Part shown: one piece after another, positions 1 through 4,954 of the stretch
How positions within the stretch are numbered: the stretch's first letter is position 1
Layout: each line of letters begins with the position of its first letter
Notes under the pieces: generated by a model
What the model was told of the DNA's origin: nothing
The model's database searches: none
Seen by the model: the letters and a program-made list of their open reading frames with translations, nothing else
Translations under genes and position numbers: made by a program
Assembly: GCA_029573925.1 (NCBI GenBank)
Contig: JAKQBV010000261.1
Coordinates: forward strand, 1 to 9,525
Direction of reading: 5' to 3'
Length of the DNA stretch: 9,525 nt
Source of the DNA: a bacterium
GTDB lineage: Bacteria; UBP15; UBA6099

Positions 1-1914
1 GGAGATGTCCCGGAAAGCCTGAAGAACAAACGGGTCGTCTCGCTCGACCTCGGCGCTCTTGTGGCCGGCGCAAAATACAGGGGGGAATTCGAGGACAGGT
101 TGAAAGCGGTGCTCAAAGAGATAGAACAATCCGATGGCGAAATAATTCTGTTCATAGACGAATTGCACACGCTGGTCGGGGCCGGGGCGGCTGAAGGCGC
201 TATGGACGCTTCTAACATGCTCAAGCCCGCGCTCGCCAGAGGCGAACTGCGTTGCGTCGGCGCAACCACTATCGACGAGTACCGCAAACGCATTGAAAAA
301 GACCCTGCGCTAGAGCGCAGGTTCCAGCCCACTCTCGTCAAAGAGCCATCCGTCGAAGACGCCATCTCGATACTTAGAGGACTCAAAGAGCGTTATGAGG
401 TTCATCACGGCATACGCATTCAGGATTCCGCTCTTGTAGCCGCCGCTGTTCTGTCAAACCGCTATATCACAGACCGCTTCCTTCCGGATAAAGCGATAGA
501 CCTTGTGGACGAAGCGGCCTCCCGGCTCAGGATCGAGATTGATTCCATGCCGACTGAAATCGACGAGCTTGAGAGGCGCATCAGACAGCTTGAGGTCGAG
601 AAACAGGCTCTGAAAAAAGAGAAAGACAGAAGTTCAATGGAGCGTCTGGAACGAATCGAGGCGGAACTCTCCGAACTGAATGAAAAATCGGACGCAATGA
701 AAGCCCGGTGGAAAAACGAGAAAGATGTCATAACGCTTATACAGGGAGTGAAAGAAAAGATTGAAAGCGCGCGCAACGATGAGCAAGGCGCGGAGCGGCG
801 GGGCGACCTCAACCGCGTGGCTGAACTAAGATACGGCGTCATCGCCGGACTTGAAAAAGAGCTTGAAAACCTGAACGCGAAACTTGTCGAGACACAGCGG
901 GATTCAAAGATGCTGAAAGAAGAAGTCGGAGAAGAGGACATCGCGGCTATCGTTTCAAGCTGGACGGGGATCCCGGTTTCAAAGATGCTGGAAGGCGAGA
1001 CGCAGAAGCTTGTCAGGATGGAGAACTCGCTGAATCTCAGGGTAATAGGACAGGATCACGCGTTGAGGGTCGTGTCTGACGCTGTGAGGCGGACGAGAGC
1101 CGGGCTTCAGGACCCGAACCGGCCCATCGGCTCCTTCATCTTCCTCGGCCCAACCGGCGTCGGCAAAACCGAGCTTGCCCGCGCGCTCGCCGAATTCCTT
1201 TTCGACGACGAAAAAGCAATGATAAGGCTCGATATGTCGGAGTACATGGAGAAGCATTCCGTGGCGAGGCTAATCGGCGCTCCTCCGGGTTATGTGGGTT
1301 ACGATGAAGGCGGGTATCTGACGGAGGCTGTCCGGCGGCGCCCCTACTCCGTCGTCCTTTTCGATGAGATTGAGAAAGCCCATCCGGATGTCTTCAACGC
1401 TCTGCTTCAGATACTTGACGACGGACGGCTCACGGATGGCAAAGGCCGCACCGTCGATTTCAAAAACACGATGCTAATTATGACATCCAATGTTGGCAGC
1501 CAGTGGATTCAGGACGCCGAAAGCGGCGAGGAATCGATAAGAGAGCGCGTTCTGGAAGCAATGCGCTCGCACTTCAAGCCTGAGTTCATCAACAGAATCG
1601 ACGAGACGATAATTTTCAACCGGCTGACTCGCGAGGACCTCAAGAGAATCGTCGATATCCAACTCGAACTTCTGCGGAAAAGGCTGAGGGAGAGAAAGAT
1701 AGAGTTGGAAGTGACCGAAGCGTCAAAGGACAAGCTGGCGGAAGAAGGGTTCGATCCGGCGTTCGGAGCGCGTCCACTGAAAAGGATAATCCAGAGAGAA
1801 CTCCAGAATGCCGTCGCCATGAAACTTCTCGAAGGAGACTTCGGCGAAGGCGACACCATACAAGTGGATCACATCGGCGGGGAATTCGTCATAACGAAAG
1901 CGGCTGCCGTCTAA
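1..1914 (+). CDS. clpB: ATP-dependent disaggregase ClpB, 5' truncated by the window edge
   Basis: Cytosolic AAA+ chaperone that, with DnaK, pulls polypeptides out of aggregates through a hexameric ring. The frame is open from base 1, so 637 residues are visible; the E. coli protein has 857, so roughly 220 N-terminal residues (N domain and first Walker A) lie outside the window. The GTG at 61 is internal, because the 20 codons before it (GDVPESLKNKR...) already match the family. Visible parts are the NBD1 Walker B (ILFIDELHT, 145-171), the arginine-finger segment ALERRF (near 307), the long coiled-coil middle domain (roughly 540-930), the NBD2 Walker A GPTGVGKT (1147-1170), Walker B VVLFDEIEKA (1351-1380), the pore-loop segment GYVGYDEGG, PEFINRIDE, and sensor-2 GARPLKR near the C terminus. 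The middle domain separates it from ClpA and ClpC. It ends with TAA. A run of seven T follows at 1921-1927 without a convincing stem. This is ordinary host chromosome. Confidence 0.97.
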   Translation, partial: GDVPESLKNKRVVSLDLGALVAGAKYRGEFEDRLKAVLKEIEQSDGEIILFIDELHTLVGAGAAEGAMDASNMLKPALARGELRCVGATTIDEYRKRIEKDPALERRFQPTLVKEPSVEDAISILRGLKERYEVHHGIRIQDSALVAAAVLSNRYITDRFLPDKAIDLVDEAASRLRIEIDSMPTEIDELERRIRQLEVEKQALKKEKDRSSMERLERIEAELSELNEKSDAMKARWKNEKDVITLIQGVKEKIESARNDEQGAERRGDLNRVAELRYGVIAGLEKELENLNAKLVETQRDSKMLKEEVGEEDIAAIVSSWTGIPVSKMLEGETQKLVRMENSLNLRVIGQDHALRVVSDAVRRTRAGLQDPNRPIGSFIFLGPTGVGKTELARALAEFLFDDEKAMIRLDMSEYMEKHSVARLIGAPPGYVGYDEGGYLTEAVRRRPYSVVLFDEIEKAHPDVFNALLQILDDGRLTDGKGRTVDFKNTMLIMTSNVGSQWIQDAESGEESIRERVLEAMRSHFKPEFINRIDETIIFNRLTREDLKRIVDIQLELLRKRLRERKIELEVTEASKDKLAEEGFDPAFGARPLKRIIQRELQNAVAMKLLEGDFGEGDTIQVDHIGGEFVITKAAAV

Positions 1915-2149
1915 CTCGCGTTTTTTTGCTTGAATAATCAGGAAAGACATAGCAGCGACCGCAGGCGAAAGAACCGTCTGGTTCGATATTGCAATGGATA
2001 AGCCGCGGCAAAGATTCGATGCGCAAACGCAACGATAGAAGCTGTCTACAACATGATAATTACAACAAATTATTCCCCGGCCTTCCGAAATGAGCGTTCA
2101 CAATTAATCGTATCCGGCAGTCAAAACGAGCGAGAGGTTGAAAGGCGTC

Positions 2150-2178
2150 TTGATTTAGAGCGACGTATATGTTATTTT
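2150..2178 (+). promoter_or_regulatory. Probable sigma-70-type promoter of tRNA-Ser
   Basis: TTGATT at 2150-2155 and TATTTT at 2173-2178 are separated by 17 bases, which would start transcription near 2185, about 9 bases before the mature tRNA. The -35 box is good and the -10 box is only fair. The rest of the clpB-tRNA gap (1915-2149) shows no gene or clear RNA structure. Confidence 0.4.
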
Positions 2179-2193
2179 ATTGCAAGCGTTGCA

Positions 2194-2282
2194 GGAGAGG
2201 TGGCCGAGAGGCTGAAGGCAGGCGCCTGCTAAGCGTCTAACGGCCGAAAGGCTGTTCGCGGGTTCGAATCCCGCCCTCTCCG
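2194..2282 (+). tRNA. tRNA-Ser(GCU)
   Basis: A complete class II tRNA. The acceptor stem GGAGAGG (2194-2200) pairs perfectly with CCTCTCC (2275-2281), and the discriminator base is G at 2282. The anticodon stem GGCGC/GCGTC (2221-2225 and 2233-2237) encloses the loop CTGCTAA, with anticodon GCT at 2228-2230, which reads AGC and AGU serine codons. The long variable arm (about 2238-2257) is typical of tRNA-Ser. The T arm is GCGGG, TTCGAAT, CCCGC (2258-2274). CCA is not encoded, so it must be added after transcription. Six T at 2283-2288 follow at once and may help termination. The gene is intact although the - strand recombinase frame enters it from the 3' side, which marks it as the probable insertion target of the neighbouring element. 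Confidence 0.98.
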
Positions 2283-4186
2283 TTTTTTCCATAGCTTGAA
2301 AGATGTGACGCTGATTGCTGATCAGCTATTGAAGAAATCGGCTTGGTTTCTTGCGGATTTTTGGATTTTGCGTTTTTGGTCACTGTCGCGGATGTCCCGT
2401 CGTTTTTTCCGTTTTTTCTGTATGCGTCGCATCGGGGCGCGCTTTCATCATGTCTGTTAAAACCATTTACAGAATTTTCACCGGGGTTTTTATCCGAGAC
2501 ACCGCTTTCGCAGGTACGAATTTTGTAAACCGATGAAAGAGCGTCTGTCTGACCAGATTTTTTGCTGTTACCGCCATCGTCACCGCCGTCTCCCTCGAAC
2601 AGAAGGTGGTCTACGCCCATGCCGGACGGCAGGACGTAGTGGATTTCAAACCATTCCGGGTCAATGACAATCTTTTCAATGAACGTCTTCAGGAAATCCT
2701 TCTGTCGCTCGAACGATAGCGCATCAAACATGGTTTTTAGACGCTTGAAATCCACTTTCAGGAGCGTCTCCAGCCCGCTATCTTTCCGCATCTTACAGAT
2801 AGCGATTTCGTTCTGAATATTCTTAATCTCCAGATCAATTTCCTCGACACGCCCCTTGTGTCGCTTCAGCCGTGCTTTCAGCTCCTCCGGCGTCAGTGAC
2901 CCGCTCTCGAATGCCTCATAGTATTTCTGAAGCGCGATCTCTATGTTTTTCTTTTTCTTCTTCAGCTCATCGAGGCGCACATTCCTTTCGGCGACAGCTT
3001 GCTCAATCTCTGCCGCCTCATTTCGAATGCGTTCCATGATGTTCGCTTCCGTAAGAATCCGTCCGAGCAACCTGTTCACGACCAAACCGTCAAACCAATC
3101 GCGCTTCAGGTTCACATTGTCGCGTTTGTCATTAAACCTTTCCTTGCCGGAACAGACATACTGAGAGTATGTGTACACCTTGTCGCCGCACTTCTTTTTC
3201 GGAGTCCGTCCAAGATATGCGTTGCCGCAGATACCGCATTTCAGAAGTCCGCTCAGGAGGTACTGTGAATTCTTCGTCATGGAATCAGACACGTTGTTTC
3301 CGAGAAGTTTCAGTTGCACCCGGTCGAAAAGTTCGCGCGGAACAATCGCTTCTATAACGCCATCGCAACGTATCCATTCATCCTGCGGTCTTTGTTCCAG
3401 CGATCCGCCGCTGCCGCATACGCGCCGCTTTACCTCCTTGTTGTAGACCACATTTCCGATGTAAATCTCGTTGCGAAGCATGCGGGAAAAAGATGCCGCC
3501 TGCCATTTGTTGCCTCGAATGGTGGAAACTCCTTGGTTGTTCAGCCATTTACAAATTGCCTTGTAGCCGTGTCCGTCGGCGAACATCTGGAATATTTTCC
3601 GCGCGATGGGAGCCGTCGCCGGGTCCGGCGCCCAGCGAACATGGCGCTTGCCGTTTTCGATCATATCCAGCCGCCGAAGTCCGAAAGGCGGCGGCCCGCC
3701 TGTGGAATAGCCGTTTTTCGCTAGATGCGTTTTGCTGCGCTCCACATCCTTCACATACTCAAGACGCGAGAACTCGGCCACAGCGCGCAGAATCTGTATG
3801 ACCATGTTGCCGACAGGGTCTTGGTCGTTAAACGGCTCTTTGAAGTAGAAAATAGAAATACCGCGCTCCCGCAATTTCTCCGTTGCGATGTAGGATTCCA
3901 TCGTGTTGCGCCCGAAGCGCGATATGGACCACGTCAGAATCATATCGAATGGTGGCGGCTTGCGTTGGGAATCCTTGAGCATCCGCTGGAACTCCGGCCT
4001 GTTCGCCTGACTGCCACCGGATGCCGCGTCGTAGTAAACGTCGAAGACAGGTTTTCCTCGCCGCTCGGCCTCTTGCTTCAAAGTTTCAATCTGCGACTCG
4101 ATTGACAGCCCGGTCTCCGCCTGCATCTGCGTGCTGACGCGCACGTAAATCGCGCACGGTTTTTCCTGTTTCTGTTTCTCAGTCAT
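2237..4186 (-). CDS. Large serine recombinase (site-specific integrase)
   Basis: Cuts and rejoins DNA through a 5'-phosphoserine link to integrate and excise the element. The resolvase domain covers about residues 10-155: YVRVST carries the likely nucleophile Ser18, and the ISRFGRN segment (88-94) holds the conserved arginines. The Recombinase domain is about 165-295 (GGPPPFGL onward). A zinc-ribbon follows from 317 (CGIC, then C345), where a clear fourth cysteine is not obvious, then a charged coiled coil (about 390-465) and a conserved tail to about 530 (FLKTFIEKIVIDP). The ATG at 4186 is preceded by AAGGGAG at a long 11-base spacing and overlaps the upstream small gene by 8 bases, suggesting translational coupling. 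Residues 540-635 are low in complexity, and residues 636-649 are encoded entirely by the tRNA-Ser gene. The native C terminus before integration was therefore probably different. At 649 residues it is longer than the usual 450-600. Family certain; target site inferred. Confidence 0.95.
   Translation of the reverse strand: MTEKQKQEKPCAIYVRVSTQMQAETGLSIESQIETLKQEAERRGKPVFDVYYDAASGGSQANRPEFQRMLKDSQRKPPPFDMILTWSISRFGRNTMESYIATEKLRERGISIFYFKEPFNDQDPVGNMVIQILRAVAEFSRLEYVKDVERSKTHLAKNGYSTGGPPPFGLRRLDMIENGKRHVRWAPDPATAPIARKIFQMFADGHGYKAICKWLNNQGVSTIRGNKWQAASFSRMLRNEIYIGNVVYNKEVKRRVCGSGGSLEQRPQDEWIRCDGVIEAIVPRELFDRVQLKLLGNNVSDSMTKNSQYLLSGLLKCGICGNAYLGRTPKKKCGDKVYTYSQYVCSGKERFNDKRDNVNLKRDWFDGLVVNRLLGRILTEANIMERIRNEAAEIEQAVAERNVRLDELKKKKKNIEIALQKYYEAFESGSLTPEELKARLKRHKGRVEEIDLEIKNIQNEIAICKMRKDSGLETLLKVDFKRLKTMFDALSFERQKDFLKTFIEKIVIDPEWFEIHYVLPSGMGVDHLLFEGDGGDDGGNSKKSGQTDALSSVYKIRTCESGVSDKNPGENSVNGFNRHDESAPRCDAYRKNGKNDGTSATVTKNAKSKNPQETKPISSIADQQSASHLSSYGKNGEGGIRTREQPFGR
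2255..2269 (+). repeat. T-arm segment with an imperfect copy at 2507-2521 (copy 1, in tRNA)
   Basis: TTCGCGGGTTCGAAT within the tRNA-Ser T arm matches TTCGCAGGTACGAAT at 2507-2521 at 13 of 15 positions, in the same orientation and 252 bases apart. On the - strand both fall in the same frame of the recombinase gene and encode Ile-Arg-Thr. Confidence 0.5.
2255..2290. other. Probable left attachment junction (attL) at the tRNA-Ser 3' end
   Basis: Host tRNA sequence gives way to element sequence here. The recombinase gene lies against the tRNA and reads into it, the usual arrangement when an integrase gene sits at the edge of its own element. The exact crossover cannot be placed without the right junction or an empty site. 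Serine integrases need only a very short identical core, so it could lie anywhere from the T arm to the T run after base 2282. Confidence 0.5.
2507..2521 (+). repeat. Imperfect copy of the tRNA T arm inside the element (copy 2)
   Basis: Matches 2255-2269 at 13 of 15 positions. Similarity fades on both sides and the 3' half of a T stem pairs only through wobbles, so it is not a functional tRNA end. It could be a remnant of an older attachment site or chance. Confidence 0.4.
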
Positions 4187-4376
4187 TATCTGTCACACTC
4201 CCTTCATCGACGTCCTGTAGGTTACCTCCACATGCGTGCGTCATGAAGTAATTCAGAAAGAAAGATTTCATGCACACGGATACCGGTCGCTCGCGGTTTT
4301 TGATGGATGTGAAGACATCCCTGCATTCCGCGAAAAATCTATTCAATTGTTCGATGATGTACTTTCTGTTTGCCAA
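4179..4376 (-). CDS. Small protein of unknown function, 65 residues, TTG start
   Basis: The TTG at 4376 is chosen because a perfect AAGGAGG lies 7 bases upstream. The frame stays open further upstream, but there it runs antisense-like through the repeat-rich end of the preceding gene and gives Gly/Arg/Ser-rich nonsense, so a longer form is unlikely. The product starts MANRKYIIEQLNRFF, with a probable amphipathic helix followed by a basic middle (SIKNRERP), a hydrophobic segment (FFLNYFM) and an acidic tail (DVDEGSVTDND). It has two cysteines and no recognised motif. Its stop overlaps the recombinase start by 8 bases, so the two are probably translated together. Small proteins beside serine integrases are sometimes directionality factors; that is a guess from position alone. 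I do not recognise the family. Confidence 0.65.
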   Translation of the reverse strand: MANRKYIIEQLNRFFAECRDVFTSIKNRERPVSVCMKSFFLNYFMTHACGGNLQDVDEGSVTDND

Positions 4377-4383
4377 CTCGACG

Positions 4384-4390
4384 CCTCCTT
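4384..4390 (-). promoter_or_regulatory. Strong ribosome binding site fixing a TTG start
   Basis: AAGGAGG on the - strand, 7 bases before the TTG at 4376. It is a full-length anti-16S match and decides the start of the 65-residue gene. It sits in the 50-base gap after the stop of the acidic-tailed protein. Confidence 0.8.
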
Positions 4391-4426
4391 GTGTTGCGCG
4401 CTCTTCCCGAAAATAAAACTTATCGC

Positions 4427-4858
4427 TCAGTACACATACGTCAGAGGATCGGGATCGGGATCGGGTTCGGGTTCCTCCTCCTCCTCGTCTTCCATCCATG
4501 CATCCGGATATTCGACATCTTCCACTTTTACACATGGCCGCCCGAGCGCTTTCGACCATGTCAGGGTTCCTCTTATAACAGGCAGTTCAATTCTTTCAGA
4601 CGGCTCCACATTATAGATATTGTTTGCTTGTACAACCGCGTTAATCCCGAACGCCGTCATTAATGGCAGGCAGTCGAGAATCCTCTTCATCATTTTCCAG
4701 TCGGCTTCGACTGTGATGGCCTTGGGAAGAGGACAGTTTCCATTGCAGAATCTCACGTCGATGTAATAAACATCATGCTTCGTGAAAGCCCTGATCATTT
4801 CAGTCCCCATGAGAACCGTTTTGACACCTGCCAGCAACTGATTCGCTTGTCCTTTCAT
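4427..4858 (-). CDS. Acidic-tailed protein of unknown function, 143 residues; possible single-strand DNA-binding or replisome adaptor
   Basis: Starts at ATG 4858, with AAGGAG (4867-4872) 8 bases upstream. An in-frame TTG at 4921 lacks such a site and is rejected. The body (residues 1 to about 118) alternates beta-like and helical stretches, including YYIDVRFCNGNCPLP and ITVEADWKMMKRILDCL, with no family I can name. From about residue 122 the tail is MEDEEEEEPEPDPDPDP and ends LTYVY. An acidic, flexible tail with an aromatic tip is a feature of bacterial and phage single-strand DNA-binding proteins, and the gene lies between a replication protein and the recombinase. That suggests, without proving, such a role. 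The body is not an obvious OB fold by eye. The DP repeats come from a hexanucleotide repeat in the DNA. It is 96 bases downstream of the fusion gene and probably cotranscribed. Confidence 0.85.
   Translation of the reverse strand: MKGQANQLLAGVKTVLMGTEMIRAFTKHDVYYIDVRFCNGNCPLPKAITVEADWKMMKRILDCLPLMTAFGINAVVQANNIYNVEPSERIELPVIRGTLTWSKALGRPCVKVEDVEYPDAWMEDEEEEEPEPDPDPDPLTYVY
4446..4484 (-). repeat. Hexanucleotide and trinucleotide tandem repeat coding the acidic Pro/Asp/Glu tail
   Basis: On the + strand: three GGATCG units (4446-4463), GGTTCG (4464-4469) and GGTTCC (4470-4475), followed by TCC repeats to 4484. On the - strand these encode alternating Asp/Glu-Pro and a Glu run. A six-base unit can change copy number without breaking the frame. 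Confidence 0.85.
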
Positions 4859-4866
4859 TTTGAATG

Positions 4867-4872
4867 CTCCTT
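4867..4872 (-). promoter_or_regulatory. Ribosome binding site of the acidic-tailed gene
   Basis: AAGGAG on the - strand, 8 bases before the ATG at 4858. It decides that start over the in-frame TTG at 4921, which has no properly spaced site. Confidence 0.8.
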
Positions 4873-4890
4873 TTTGATATTTTTTATCAT

Positions 4891-4903
4891 CGCGCCATGC
4901 GCG
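4891..4903. repeat. Short GC-rich hairpin in the gap between fusion gene and acidic-tailed gene
   Basis: CGCGC, loop CAT, GCGCG. No T run follows on the - strand (an A run does), so it is not an intrinsic terminator for the operon. It could affect mRNA stability or initiation of the next gene. Confidence 0.45.
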
Positions 4904-4935
4904 AACTTCGGATTTCCACAAACACCCCCTTCGTC

Positions 4936-4948
4936 AAAACACTGTTTT
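4936..4948. repeat. 13-base palindrome AAAACA-C-TGTTTT just after the fusion gene stop
   Basis: Perfect six-base arms around one central base. The size and AT-rich symmetry fit a small repressor operator, and it lies in the only non-coding gap upstream of the small genes. No convincing -35/-10 pair was found around it, so the role is open. Confidence 0.4.
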
Positions 4949-4954
4949 CTATGA

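Noticed and set aside
61..63. GTG as the start of clpB
   Set aside because: The 20 in-frame codons before it match the ClpB family, and the first Walker A must lie upstream; it is an internal valine.
462..941. Serine-rich - strand frame opposite the ClpB middle domain
   Set aside because: Composition is the reverse reading of the Glu/Lys/Arg-rich coiled coil; no ribosome site or homology.
1901..1927. Intrinsic terminator after clpB
   Set aside because: Seven T are present, but the sequence before them forms no stem with a plausible loop.
2056..2073. AT-rich inverted repeat ATAATT/AATTAT between clpB and the tRNA
   Set aside because: Short, purely AT, and without any associated promoter or T run; likely chance.
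3314..4105. Overlapping + strand open frames opposite the recombinase
   Set aside because: They are antisense shadows of a strongly supported gene and resemble no family.
4377..4559. Longer N-terminal form of the 65-residue protein
   Set aside because: The extra residues are Gly/Arg/Ser-rich readings of the neighbour's repeat in another frame, and the strong ribosome site points to the TTG at 4376.
4859..4921. Longer form of the acidic-tailed protein from TTG 4921
   Set aside because: No well-spaced ribosome site, whereas the ATG at 4858 has one.
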